A stretch of DNA of 64,000 nucleotides, taken from positions 1 to 64,000 of the forward strand of contig NZ_AQXL01000131.1 in assembly GCF_000376225.1 (NCBI RefSeq), written 5' to 3'. A program made the position numbers and the translations under genes. Source of the DNA: Effusibacillus pohliae DSM 22757. GTDB lineage: Bacteria; Bacillota; Bacilli; Tumebacillales; Effusibacillaceae. The notes beneath the pieces were generated by a model. That model searched no databases. It had not been told where the DNA came from and was given only the letters and a program-made list of their open reading frames with translations. Shown here one piece after another: positions 34,664 through 43,763 of the stretch. Within the stretch, counting starts at the first letter, position 1. The number at the start of each line of letters is the position of its first letter.

Positions 34664-35344
34664 TCAGTCGAGCTGCAGCGATTTTCGCAGGGACGCGGTC
34701 ACATCCTGTTCGTTCGTCAGCAAAAAGCGAACGGTCTCCCGCTCGTCGATCTGCAAACTCACCTGCACGCGGTCGTTGTCCGGATGAAACAGCACGGTCA
34801 ATTCCTGAACTCCTCTGTTCCGGCCTTTGCCGGCGACAAAATCAAACTCCTGCACCCGGCCGTTCCAGAACCGCGAATCGAGCTTTTCCTGAAATCCCAG
34901 TTCGGACAGTGCTTGCATCAGCCGCGCCTGTTCCCGGTTCGGCTGGATGATGATCGCTTCCAATCCGGCATATTCGTCGCACCGTTCGTTCATCGCAGCA
35001 TCCCGAAAAATCTGGGGCCGCAAGTAATACCGGATGGCGTGCGTCGACACCGGGAGCCATTTCGGCAAGCGGTAGGCAAACGGAAACTCGACGATCAGCG
35101 TATCCTCAAACATTAGCGGTGGATGCGTTTGAAACTCGTCGATTTTTTGTTCGATCACTTCGTCCTTCAGTTGGGCCCGCATCACAAAATCAACGTCAAT
35201 GGCTTTGTCGGTCCGCTCCACCATCTCCCGCCAAAACTGAAAGCTGCCTGTCAGCGTTTCGCCGGCCGGAATCATATTGCGGTGGAGCTTTAGAATCGTC
35301 TCAGGTCGGTCGCACCCAAGCTCAGCCATAGAGTTGTTTAGCAC
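34664..35344 (-). CDS. spo0M: Spo0M-like sporulation-control protein
   Basis: 226 residues from a GTG at 35344, seven bases after GGAGG. It has the arrestin-like beta-sandwich pattern of the SpoOM family: an early G-E-T-L-T-G-S-F, an I-V-E-F-P-F-A-Y-R-L-P strand near residue 100, and F-N-G-R-V-Q-E-F-D-F-V and E-L-T-V-L-F near the end. In Bacillus subtilis Spo0M modulates entry into sporulation and cell division. Similarity is moderate, so this is a family call. Confidence 0.8.
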   Translation of the reverse strand: MLNNSMAELGCDRPETILKLHRNMIPAGETLTGSFQFWREMVERTDKAIDVDFVMRAQLKDEVIEQKIDEFQTHPPLMFEDTLIVEFPFAYRLPKWLPVSTHAIRYYLRPQIFRDAAMNERCDEYAGLEAIIIQPNREQARLMQALSELGFQEKLDSRFWNGRVQEFDFVAGKGRNRGVQELTVLFHPDNDRVQVSLQIDERETVRFLLTNEQDVTASLRKSLQLD

Positions 35345-35525
35345 CCCGATTCCTCCATTCACGAATTCCCTTACGAACAGTATACACCAAGATGCCGTTT
35401 TAGGCACGGAAGAAAAAGGGAAACTTATCCACCCGGTACGCTCCGGGCCGATTCGAAAGCGGATTGAATCCGCTCATTTGGCAAGCCGCTCGTCGACTTT
35501 TTCGCTATCCCTGAACTTTTCTACA

Positions 35526-35756
35526 TTATTTTCCGGCAAGCGCTTTTCCGATCGGTTCGAACACGATTTGCAGCGGCACCGTCGGTTTCGGAACATCGAC
35601 GCCGGCGATCAGCAGGGAACCGATGATCGCCGCCAGTCCCCACAGCCCGCCGCAAACGATCACCTCTTTTTGCAACCCTTTGGCCAACAACGATCGAATC
35701 TGGAAGTACGCGGCAACCGCCAGCAACAGCAAAAAACCGATGATTTGAATCTTCAC
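35526..35756 (-). CDS. small two-helix membrane protein of the germinant-receptor operon
   Basis: 76 residues with two hydrophobic segments (about 3-20 and 33-53). The GTG start overlaps the stop of the gerC-type gene by four bases (GTGA), so it belongs to the operon. Size, topology and position match the D subunits encoded in several ger operons, which tune receptor function. No D-subunit signature is strong enough to be sure. Confidence 0.7.
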   Translation of the reverse strand: MKIQIIGFLLLLAVAAYFQIRSLLAKGLQKEVIVCGGLWGLAAIIGSLLIAGVDVPKPTVPLQIVFEPIGKALAGK

Positions 35757-37006
35757 TGCTTTTTCACCTCTTTTTCCTGCAGATGCAGGGGCGCTCCCGA
35801 CATGCCGGTTCGTATAACGGAGAAGTCTGCCAGGATCTCCACTTCCGTTTCCGGGAATCGTTGCTTCCATTGTTCCTTCAGCGATTTCCACGTTTTTGGA
35901 TGCGTCCGTTGCACCTGCTCACCGAAACCGAAAATGTCCGCCTGATAGTCCTGCTGAGCCTTGGCGATCGCCCGCCGAACCCGTTGTTCAATCGATTTTT
36001 TCAGGGCTTTCTCGGCAATCTTGACATTTTGCGGCTCACTCAAATCCAGGTTCGTGTCATTTTCGTGGATCACACCTTCCCCCTCTACCCGCAGCCTGAT
36101 TTTGACCCGGTTGCCGTTGATCTCCGGTTTGATCTCGCGTTCTGCCTTTGTCAGATCGACACTGACGTTGCCGCCGCCTTCCGGAACATAGGCTGTGATC
36201 ACCCCTCGTTGCAGTTTTCCCGTCACCCACATCCATCCCCGTGTCTCCTCGTCATTCAGATAGCCTGCCAGTTTAAAATCCTTGAATATGGCCATTCCCC
36301 ACAAACGAATCGTTTGCCGCTCCTGCCGGCCGCGCTCTTCCAGCTGTCCTTCCCCTGCCTGTCCACCGTTTCCGGCCGGTCCCTTTATATCCGGAACAGA
36401 CACCGATTCCATTGCAGCCATCACCGGTTGAATCCCTTCTCCGCTGGCCATAATCAGAAAATCGCGAATGGTCACCTCTACGCCGACACCCGTTCGTTCC
36501 AGCTCGCGAACCGCTTCCGACGGGATGCGTTCAAAAGGATATTGCACCTGCAGCATTTCCTGCCCCTGCCGGCCTTTCGCCACCAGGATCTGGGTGCGCA
36601 GCCGGCTGGTCGGGTCGCGGCTGAATTGATCCAGCAGATCCCCGATTCCCCGCTTTGCCAAACGTTCTCCGATAAATATCACCCGGCGATGGCCCTTGTA
36701 CAAACGGCGCGACAGCTTCTCCTGCACCTTCCGTTCCAGATCATGCACGTTGCGGCCGGTTGCCGATACGATAAAAACGCTCCTTTGCTGTCCGCCGCCC
36801 GCTTGCTCGCCGCTGGGTCCGATGCCGACGGCGTTGGGCAGCGCGATCTGAAACGTCCCCAGCACTTTGCCATCTTCCGTCAGGTCCAGCGCGGATCCCA
36901 TAACAAACGCGAGGTCGTTGATCTCGGTGCGGTCCCAGCAGCCGGTCGTGGCCAACACAATCAGCAGCAACACGCAGCATACTGCCTGTCGAATCCGCTT
37001 CGGCAC
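35753..37006 (-). CDS. germinant receptor C subunit (lipoprotein)
   Basis: 417 residues with a lipoprotein signal ending L-A-T-T-G-C-W-D-R, the GerC family start. The body has the GerAC pattern (Y-K-G-H-R-R-V-I-F-I-G-E, then R-T-Q-I-L-V-A-K-G). It forms the outer lipoprotein of a spore inner-membrane nutrient receptor. The GTG start is eight bases after GAGGTG. It follows the A-type gene and overlaps the small D-like gene. Confidence 0.92.
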   Translation of the reverse strand: MPKRIRQAVCCVLLLIVLATTGCWDRTEINDLAFVMGSALDLTEDGKVLGTFQIALPNAVGIGPSGEQAGGGQQRSVFIVSATGRNVHDLERKVQEKLSRRLYKGHRRVIFIGERLAKRGIGDLLDQFSRDPTSRLRTQILVAKGRQGQEMLQVQYPFERIPSEAVRELERTGVGVEVTIRDFLIMASGEGIQPVMAAMESVSVPDIKGPAGNGGQAGEGQLEERGRQERQTIRLWGMAIFKDFKLAGYLNDEETRGWMWVTGKLQRGVITAYVPEGGGNVSVDLTKAEREIKPEINGNRVKIRLRVEGEGVIHENDTNLDLSEPQNVKIAEKALKKSIEQRVRRAIAKAQQDYQADIFGFGEQVQRTHPKTWKSLKEQWKQRFPETEVEILADFSVIRTGMSGAPLHLQEKEVKKQ

Positions 37007-37018
37007 TTCCCATTCACC

Positions 37019-38605
37019 TCACTCCGTCCGCTTGCCCCGCTTCGGACCCGGTTTCTGGCCCCGCGGCACGCGCATCTGATTGTGGAACACCGTCATGCTC
37101 GGCCGCCGGTTCATCCTCCACCAGGGTGCCCGAACCCCAACGTCTTTCAGGTTGCGAACGGTGAGCGGCGCCACAGGCGCAAAATAGGGAACGCCAAATG
37201 AACGAAGGCTGGTGAGATGTATCAGAATGGCCAACACGCCGATTGTAACTCCATACAGGCCGAGCGTACCCGCCAGAAAGATCAACGGAAACCGCAGGAT
37301 GCGAATCGCGATCGCAAAATTGTAGCGCGGCATCGTAAACGATGCGATGCCGGTAATCGACACGATGATCACCATCGGGGCGGAAACGATTCCCGCTTGC
37401 ACGGCGGCCTGTCCGATCACCAACGCTCCGACGATGCTGATCGCCTGCCCCACCTGTCTTGGCAAACGAAGACCCGCTTCCCGCAACGCTTCAAACGTGA
37501 TCTCCATAATCAGCGCTTCGACGAACGCCGGAAACGGACTTGGCTCCCGCGACGCGGCGATCGTCAGCAGCAGATTGGTCGGAAGCATCTCCTGGTGAAA
37601 GGTGGTGATCGCCACATAAAGAGAAGGAAACAGCATCGCCACAAACAGAAAAATGTAGCGAACCCACCGAATCGCGGCCGCAATCAGAAAACGTTCGTAA
37701 TAATCCTCATTGGCGTTCAACGCCTCCCAGAAAAAGGTCGGGACAATCAGCACAAACGGCGTAGTGTCAACCAGAATCGCCACTTTCCCCTCCAATAAAT
37801 TGGCCGCCACCACGTCCGGCCGCTCCGTGTGTAGTACTTGGGGGAACGGAGAAAACGGCAAATCCTCAATCAGTTCCTCAATATACCCCGATTCCAGCAC
37901 GCCGTCGATGCGAATCCGCCCGACCCGCTTGCGGACTTCCCGAACGATCGAATCGGCTGCGATTCCTTCGATATACGCGATGATCACATCCGTTTTCGAC
38001 AATTCCCCTAGCGACAGTGCTTCCAGTTTCAGACGGGCCGTCCGCAGCCTTCTGCGCAGCAGGCTGGTGTTGGTGCGAATATTTTCCGTGAAACCTTCAC
38101 GCGGACCGCGGATCACCGATTCTGCCGGAGGCTCTTCGATCGACCGCTTCTCCCACGTTTTGATGCTGGCGATCAGCGCGCTGTTCTCCCCGTCCGCCAG
38201 GATCGCGATATCGCCTTTCAAAATGCTTTGTACCACATCGGACAACCTGTCGACGGTCTGCGTTTGGGCGACGGCCACCACCTGGTGTTCGAGGATTTTC
38301 CCCATCCGTTCGAGATGGCCCAGCCCCTGCGGCAGTCCTTCGAACATCATCGGTTTCAGAACCACCTCATCCAGGTGCTTCATGTCGACAAGGCCATCGA
38401 CAAAAACCAGCAACGCTTTGATCTGTCCGTGAATGTGAAGCGGGCGGAACACGACGTCGGAGCAATTGTGAAAGACCTGTTTCAAAATCGTTTCGTTTTG
38501 CAATAAATCGCTTCGGATCGGTTCACCCTGCAAATCGGCAACCGGTACCTCCAACCATGTCTGGCCCACCGGTTTGTTCCGCCTGCGTTTGAAAAACTGG
38601 CTCAT
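37019..38605 (-). CDS. germinant receptor A subunit
   Basis: 528 residues: a large N-terminal cytoplasmic domain (about 1-300), five or six hydrophobic segments, with P-S-P-F-P-A-F-V-E-A-L-I-M-E and R-L-P-R-Q-V-G-Q-A-I-S-I-V-G-A-L-V-I-G-Q-A-A-V typical of GerAA/SpoVAF proteins, and a basic C-terminal tail. It works with the B and C subunits in nutrient sensing by spores. It overlaps the upstream B gene by four bases. Confidence 0.93.
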   Translation of the reverse strand: MSQFFKRRRNKPVGQTWLEVPVADLQGEPIRSDLLQNETILKQVFHNCSDVVFRPLHIHGQIKALLVFVDGLVDMKHLDEVVLKPMMFEGLPQGLGHLERMGKILEHQVVAVAQTQTVDRLSDVVQSILKGDIAILADGENSALIASIKTWEKRSIEEPPAESVIRGPREGFTENIRTNTSLLRRRLRTARLKLEALSLGELSKTDVIIAYIEGIAADSIVREVRKRVGRIRIDGVLESGYIEELIEDLPFSPFPQVLHTERPDVVAANLLEGKVAILVDTTPFVLIVPTFFWEALNANEDYYERFLIAAAIRWVRYIFLFVAMLFPSLYVAITTFHQEMLPTNLLLTIAASREPSPFPAFVEALIMEITFEALREAGLRLPRQVGQAISIVGALVIGQAAVQAGIVSAPMVIIVSITGIASFTMPRYNFAIAIRILRFPLIFLAGTLGLYGVTIGVLAILIHLTSLRSFGVPYFAPVAPLTVRNLKDVGVRAPWWRMNRRPSMTVFHNQMRVPRGQKPGPKRGKRTE

Positions 38606-39747
38606 CTTCTGACCTCCGAATCAACACAAGGATGGTATGGATGTTTCATGCTTTTGTCCCCGCGGCTTTTCTTCCGTTTCACCGAGTCGATCAGCAGTAA
38701 CAAACTGGGTATAAGGTTGAAGGTAAAAAGAGCCGCCCCCGGAAACGTGAGAGTCAGAAATTGTTTCATGTCGGCCGTATTGTCGCTCGTCCAGCGTTCT
38801 CCGATGATCAACAGCAAGGTCAATGGAATCACAACGGTTCGGTAATCGGACAATCGGAACAGTTGTTTCACACAAACGCAAAACACAAATAGAAAAGCGG
38901 CTTCCTTGAGAAAGATGCCCATCGTCCAGGCCGCGACGATGATCGGGTCGATCCGTTCGATAAATTCGGCAATGCTGATATACCGGATCACTTCAAAAAA
39001 CGGGTAATTATGTTTGCTGGTGATATCCCCCAGCACCGTGATGGTTTGCAGATTGATGAATATCATAATCAACACCATGATGCCGATCGCCAGCAGGGAA
39101 ACTTTGCGTCCATCGCTCCGCCGATCCAGATAGGGCAACAGAAATGCGAGTACGAACACCTCCCCCAGCCAGCCCGACGGTACAATGGCCGCTTTCAACA
39201 CCGGTAACACCCCGTTTCCCAGGAAAGGCTGCAACCGGTCAAACTCCATATTCGGCAGTGACAAGACGAAGAAAGGGATCAAAAACAGAACAAAAAAGGG
39301 AACTAGAAACTGGCAGCAACGTCCGATTGACTCAATGCCCACATATACGGTGATGCCACACAACACCAGAAACACTCCCGCTTCCACGACCACGGGAGTT
39401 CGCGGCAATGCGACCGTTTCGATAAAATCCGTATGCTCCCGGGCGATGACGATCACAAACAGATAGTAAATGTACACCAGATACACATTCAACAGTTTGG
39501 CGGCCCAACCGCCGATGATTCTCGAACTGTATTCGATGATCGTCATGCCCGGATACCGCCTGCCCAACTCCGCCAATACCAATACGCTCCAAATCCCGGT
39601 GGCGGAGGCGGGGATCGCCGCCAGCCACGCGTCCTGTTTTGCTACCGCGCCCATCACTGCAGGCAGGGATAAAATGGCGGTGGCCATCACCAGGGGAATC
39701 AGGAGCATCCCCAATTGTCCGCTCGTGATTTTCTCCTCAACCCGCAT
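38602..39747 (-). CDS. germinant receptor B subunit
   Basis: 381 residues, about ten hydrophobic segments, the APC-superfamily spore-germination permease (GerAB/YndE type), opening with E-K-I-T-S-G-Q-L-G-M-L and L-P-A-V. In known receptors this subunit binds the germinant. It starts at 39747 with GGAGG seven bases before, and is the first gene of the operon. The order B-A-C-D differs from the common A-B-C. Confidence 0.92.
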   Translation of the reverse strand: MRVEEKITSGQLGMLLIPLVMATAILSLPAVMGAVAKQDAWLAAIPASATGIWSVLVLAELGRRYPGMTIIEYSSRIIGGWAAKLLNVYLVYIYYLFVIVIAREHTDFIETVALPRTPVVVEAGVFLVLCGITVYVGIESIGRCCQFLVPFFVLFLIPFFVLSLPNMEFDRLQPFLGNGVLPVLKAAIVPSGWLGEVFVLAFLLPYLDRRSDGRKVSLLAIGIMVLIMIFINLQTITVLGDITSKHNYPFFEVIRYISIAEFIERIDPIIVAAWTMGIFLKEAAFLFVFCVCVKQLFRLSDYRTVVIPLTLLLIIGERWTSDNTADMKQFLTLTFPGAALFTFNLIPSLLLLIDSVKRKKSRGDKSMKHPYHPCVDSEVRR

Positions 39748-39816
39748 CTCTGTTCCTCCGTTCCGTTGCCGTTGCTTTGTCGCCGCACTGAACCCTTCCA
39801 GCTTTCCGCAAACGCA

Positions 39817-39846
39817 AGTATATTTTTCCAACTGACATTCATTTCA
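39817..39846 (-). promoter_or_regulatory. candidate forespore (sigma-G-like) promoter
   Basis: TGAAAT and ATATACT separated by 17 bases resemble the sigma-G pattern TGAATA/CATACTA. The match is partial. Confidence 0.35.
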
Positions 39847-39974
39847 TGCAAATCAGCAATCACCGCACAAGAAAACACTCCGTTTCCCCATCTCTTCGGC
39901 AAAAAACACTGCGAATTAGCCAATGTGGTAACGGAGAAGCTACAGATAAGCAAAACGGGGAAGGATGAAGACGG

Positions 39975-40829
39975 ATGAGCCAGGATTTGATCAATCGGAC
40001 TTGTGAATCGTTGTCGCTTCCGCTGTACGCACTGATCCACGACTCGGTGATCCATGCGTTGAAAGCGTCTCGCGTATCCCGGCAGGTGGCGCTGGCCGTA
40101 TTGCGCGAGATTCCAAAATTGCCGCTCAGCCGGAAAGAACAGGAAGAATTGAAAAGCGCCAAAGGCGGGATCGAATTGGAAGACAGTTTTGGCTCCGGTA
40201 ATTTTTTTGTGGTGGATGCGGGGTCACAAGAGGCGTTTGTGTGCGCCGACAAAAAACATGCCAATTATCTGGATCATCTGTTGGAAAGCCGGTCGGATCA
40301 AGACTTTTTGCCGGATGATGCTGCACAAGGCGGCGACAGGAAAGCAGGGGGCGGCCAGGCGGCCGCTTTCCGCCGGCAGCAGGGGCAAGGGCAAGGACAG
40401 GCGCAAGGACAGCAAGTCACGACTGAAGATTTGCTGGCCAAACTGCAGATGGTCGAGCTGATGTTGCAGGGAACCCAACCAAAGAACAAGCGCCGCAATA
40501 TCCGGATCGGCCAGAGAAACCAGCAGACCGGGAAGAACCTGCTGCAGCAGATCGCTTTGCTGGAAGTGCTGCGCGGGACTGATCCGAGCGAACTGCTAAA
40601 CCGCTTGCAGATGCTGCAATTGGCAGAACAACTCACAGCATCGGACAAAGACCGGCAGGGCGGGCGAACGGGACAGCAGGCGCAGCAACAGCAAGACCAA
40701 AAACAGCATGGCGAAGATCAGCAACAGGACGCCCAGACTCAATCCCAGGGGGCATCACAGCAGCAAGGCAACGATCTGCTGGAGACGCTTCGCGAATTGC
40801 AGCTGGTGAAAGCGTTGCAGCAGCTTTAG
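39975..40829 (+). CDS. glutamine-rich protein with repeated amphipathic helices, function unknown
   Basis: 284 residues. The first 110 form a globular-looking domain (S-L-P-L-Y-A-L-I-H-D-S-V-I-H-A-L). After that come Gln/Gly-rich linkers separating three similar leucine-rich amphipathic segments: L-L-A-K-L-Q-M-V-E-L-M-L, L-L-N-R-L-Q-M-L-Q-L and L-L-E-T-L-R-E-L-Q-L. It diverges from the ger operon, so a spore-structure role is possible, but no family is recognisable. AAGG nine bases before the ATG is a modest ribosome site. Confidence 0.75.
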   Translation: MSQDLINRTCESLSLPLYALIHDSVIHALKASRVSRQVALAVLREIPKLPLSRKEQEELKSAKGGIELEDSFGSGNFFVVDAGSQEAFVCADKKHANYLDHLLESRSDQDFLPDDAAQGGDRKAGGGQAAAFRRQQGQGQGQAQGQQVTTEDLLAKLQMVELMLQGTQPKNKRRNIRIGQRNQQTGKNLLQQIALLEVLRGTDPSELLNRLQMLQLAEQLTASDKDRQGGRTGQQAQQQQDQKQHGEDQQQDAQTQSQGASQQQGNDLLETLRELQLVKALQQL

Positions 40830-40942
40830 TCCTTTTTCGACCGGTAATACGGCAGCTTGGTGAACTTTTGTTTGCGAAAAAACAGCACATAAGCCAGGAT
40901 CATGACTCCCGCGCCAATTCCGGCATACAGCAACCATTTCAT
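40826..40942 (-). CDS. 38-residue single-pass membrane protein
   Basis: M-K-W-L-L-Y-A-G-I-G-A-G-V-M-I-L-A then a strongly basic tail. GAGGG is eight bases before the ATG. It converges on the glutamine-rich gene and overlaps its stop by three bases. Too short for family assignment. Confidence 0.6.
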   Translation of the reverse strand: MKWLLYAGIGAGVMILAYVLFFRKQKFTKLPYYRSKKD

Positions 40943-41035
40943 TCGGAGATCCCTCTTTTCGCAAGATCGGTGTCCAACACGTGAACTGACACCACTAGCA
41001 TTTCTGGATTTGTGAAACGCCATTCAAAATACCAC

Positions 41036-41097
41036 ACAAAAACAGCCGCTTCCGCCACGGCAGCATCTTGCCGGCCGATCGGCGAGCGGCTGTTTTT
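41036..41097 (-). terminator. terminator after the exonuclease gene
   Basis: AAAAACAGCCGCT and AGCGGCTGTTTTT are separated by about 35 bases; on the minus strand the stem ends in a T-tract. Confidence 0.75.
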
Positions 41098-41104
41098 GTT
41101 CTGG

Positions 41105-41854
41105 TTAAACCCGTTTGGCAAGAATCATCGCTTCGTACAATTCTCCGAGCGTGGTCACCCCTTTTTGCCGGATCTCCTGCAGCAGAATGCTCCACAGTTG
41201 GGCGGTCAGCTTCGCATCGCCGATGGCCGTGTGCCGGCCCGCAACCGGAATCCGGCAGGCAGCCAGCAGATCATCCAGGCTGTACTGGTTGAGTCTTGGC
41301 CATACCCATTTTGCCACATCATGGGTATCGAGCACGCGGTGCGTCAAATGGGTGCGCGACGTTCGCCACAGGGCGGCGTTTAAAAACCGCACATCATGGC
41401 CCGCATGATGCATGACCAGTACGGCATCTCCCGCGAATTCGAAAAATCGCTGCAGTACATCCGCCACCTTCGGCGCGGCCGCCACATCCGGATCGCGGAT
41501 GCCAGTCAGTTTGCTGACGACCGGCGGGATCGGTCTGGCCGGCTCCGGACGGATCAGAGATTCGAAAGCGGCGTCCGGCATGATCCGCTCTCCGATCATT
41601 TCCACCGCACCGATCGCAATCAGTACATCTGTATTCGGATTGAAACCGGTTGTCTCCGTATCGACCACCACAAACCGCGTGTTGGCAAGCGGCGCCACCC
41701 AGCCGGCTTCGTTTTTTGTGTTGGATTCCTTAAGCAGATGGCGGATCAACGCTTCCTTCCGCAGATCCGAGTCTCCGGCCATCGACAGCGGCAGAACGTT
41801 CGCGTTTTTCGAACGGAAAAAACGGCGCAGCATGCCAAGCAGATTCTGTTCCAT
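41105..41854 (-). CDS. DnaQ-like 3'-5' exonuclease (DEDDh)
   Basis: 249 residues. The exonuclease motifs are complete: V-D-T-E-T-T-G (Exo I), H-H-A-G-H-D-V-R-F (Exo II) and H-T-A-I-G-D-A (Exo III with the catalytic histidine). About 55 residues precede the domain. It resembles the epsilon-subunit/PolC proofreading family but stands alone next to a DUF294 nucleotidyltransferase gene, a partnership seen in proteins that fuse both with CBS domains. The substrate is unknown. Confidence 0.9.
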   Translation of the reverse strand: MEQNLLGMLRRFFRSKNANVLPLSMAGDSDLRKEALIRHLLKESNTKNEAGWVAPLANTRFVVVDTETTGFNPNTDVLIAIGAVEMIGERIMPDAAFESLIRPEPARPIPPVVSKLTGIRDPDVAAAPKVADVLQRFFEFAGDAVLVMHHAGHDVRFLNAALWRTSRTHLTHRVLDTHDVAKWVWPRLNQYSLDDLLAACRIPVAGRHTAIGDAKLTAQLWSILLQEIRQKGVTTLGELYEAMILAKRV

Positions 41855-41864
41855 CGGCGTTCGC

Positions 41865-42908
41865 TCACTTCGGCTTGCGGAACCGCCTGGCGGTCCGTTT
41901 TTGCAGGTGTCTGGCCGTTCGCATCGCTTCTTTCAAAGCGGCCGCTTCCGTGTCCGACAGCCTATCCGGGCACACATAATTGCCCCAGATCCGGTGATGG
42001 ATAAACAGCCGCAACGCGCCGGCCACACGAGACGCCCATTGCTCCTCCCAAATCGCCAGATCACGCAAGGCCGCAATCCGCTCCAAAGTGGATGTCGCAT
42101 GGACACCGTGCGCCAGCGACCAGAGCCGGGCAGCATTCACGATCTGCAAATAGCCGCCTTCCTTGATGTTGAGTTCTCCCATATGATCGCCCCACTTTTC
42201 AGTTCGAAAACGGTCGCGCCAGTCGAGCGCCACCGGCTGCTGCCAACCGTGTTGGGCCGTTTGCCAATGGACGAAGGCGAGTTCCCTCACCTGCCCGGAA
42301 AACCATTCACGAAGCTCGGCAGCCAACCGGAAATCGCCGCAGATCGGGCGCATATCGGCCGCCATCGCCAAAAAACGGGCATTGTTCCCATCGGGATAAC
42401 CGGCATACGATCCGATCGCCTGCCGCCATTCCCGCAACGATCCGTTCCAGCGGGGATTTGTCGCCATCACAAAACCGGGACAATAAGGGTAGCCGACCGC
42501 AGCCAACCGGCTGACCACCCACTCGGCCAACATTTGAAAAAATGCCCTCGTCTCCCCCCGCGTATCGGAAGGTTCCTCCAGATACAACAGAGCATTATCC
42601 TGATCCGGCGCCAGCGTCTGCTCCCGGCGCCCGCCGCTGCCCAGCAAAAGCCAGCAAAACGGGGTGGGCGGGGCCCCTCGGCCGGCGCTCTCCAAATCGG
42701 CCAGCGTCAATTCGATCGTGCGTTTGATCAACTGGTCGTGCCACTGATTGATGAAGGAGAGAATTTCGCAAGCATCGAAGCCGGATCTTTGCCAATCGCG
42801 GGCCACATCCGGCATCCGGTCATGCAGCACCCGCAACGCGCGAATCTCGTTCGCACTCTCCACCTGGCTGATGATCTGCCTCAACATGGATTGCCCGGCT
42901 GCCTGCAT
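41865..42908 (-). CDS. DUF294 putative nucleotidyltransferase
   Basis: About 347 residues. The nucleotidyltransferase signature G-S-G-G-R-R-E-Q-T-L-A-P-D-Q-D lies near residue 95, preceded by a helical domain and followed by the DUF294 C-terminal region. GlnD-like uridylyltransferases share this fold, so a signalling role is conceivable. AAGGAG stands seven bases before the ATG at 42908, which overlaps the end of the MgtC-like gene. The exonuclease gene follows 10 bases later. Confidence 0.85.
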   Translation of the reverse strand: MQAAGQSMLRQIISQVESANEIRALRVLHDRMPDVARDWQRSGFDACEILSFINQWHDQLIKRTIELTLADLESAGRGAPPTPFCWLLLGSGGRREQTLAPDQDNALLYLEEPSDTRGETRAFFQMLAEWVVSRLAAVGYPYCPGFVMATNPRWNGSLREWRQAIGSYAGYPDGNNARFLAMAADMRPICGDFRLAAELREWFSGQVRELAFVHWQTAQHGWQQPVALDWRDRFRTEKWGDHMGELNIKEGGYLQIVNAARLWSLAHGVHATSTLERIAALRDLAIWEEQWASRVAGALRLFIHHRIWGNYVCPDRLSDTEAAALKEAMRTARHLQKRTARRFRKPK

Positions 42909-42912
42909 TCCA

Positions 42913-43614
42913 TTACTCCTTTCCCGACGATTCCAATTGAACAGATAAAACGTTGTCGATCTTTGAAATCGTTTCCACCACTTCTTGCAGATGAGAATCG
43001 ACAACAGGAGGAGCGGAAAATTCGATCGTTGTACTCACGACATCCTCATCCGCGTGCATCGAAACATCGGTGATATTGAGCCCTTTTTGTCCCAGAATCG
43101 CGGCGATTTCGGCCAGCAGCGCCGGCCGATCGACCGACACGTAGGTCAACTGTTTCCGCTGCGGTTTATGGATCCGCTTTTGTAAGCGCGGAATTCCAAC
43201 CATACACAAGATCACAAGCGCGACCGTGACAGTTGCGACAAAATATTGCCCGCTGCCGACCGCAAATCCGACAATCATCGCCAACAGCAGCATGGCGGCG
43301 GTCGAGTAGCCGCTGATCGCAAACCGGTCGCTGCGCAGCACGATCCCAGCCGCCAGAAATCCGCCGATTCCGCCGCCCACCTGGGCGGCCAGGCGAGCCG
43401 GATCAAAACGGGCATTCGGATGGTTGGTAAAGTCGGCAAACGAATAGGTGGAGAGCCACATCAACAGGCAGCCGGACACGGATACGAGAATATGCGTTTT
43501 CAAACCGGCCGATTTGTTTTTTCTCTCCCGTTCCCAGCCCAACAGTCCGCCAAGCAGGATGCTGAGCGAGATGCGCAGCAGAAAAACCAAATGGAGATCG
43601 GATGCTGCAGCCAC
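42913..43614 (-). CDS. mgtC: MgtC/SapB-family membrane protein with C-terminal ACT domain
   Basis: 233 residues: five hydrophobic segments carrying the family motifs G-G-L-L-G-W-E-R-E-R, L-K-T-H-I-L-V and G-G-G-I-G-G-F-L-A-A-G, then a soluble ACT-like domain (L-L-A-E-I-A-A-I-L-G-Q-K-G-L-N-I-T-D-V). MgtC proteins adjust membrane ATP synthase or magnesium homeostasis; the ACT domain suggests ligand control. GTG start at 43614, nine bases after GGGGAG. Confidence 0.88.
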   Translation of the reverse strand: MAAASDLHLVFLLRISLSILLGGLLGWERERKNKSAGLKTHILVSVSGCLLMWLSTYSFADFTNHPNARFDPARLAAQVGGGIGGFLAAGIVLRSDRFAISGYSTAAMLLLAMIVGFAVGSGQYFVATVTVALVILCMVGIPRLQKRIHKPQRKQLTYVSVDRPALLAEIAAILGQKGLNITDVSMHADEDVVSTTIEFSAPPVVDSHLQEVVETISKIDNVLSVQLESSGKE

Positions 43615-43763
43615 TGCTAGTCACTCCCCATAAGCAGGCTTTTCCGGAACGGCAAGAGAACGGGACCCCTGAAGCCCCGCCCCCGCCCACACCCGCTTCC
43701 ATTTCGACTAAGCGAACGGTTTTCAGATTGACGGGGCCCCGCAATCCCCCTGGACCGTTTGCA

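Noticed and set aside
40360-40420. Repetitive CAAGG-type DNA in the glutamine-rich gene as a tandem repeat or CRISPR-like array
   Set aside because: The units are codons of a low-complexity protein, with no spacers and no constant repeat.
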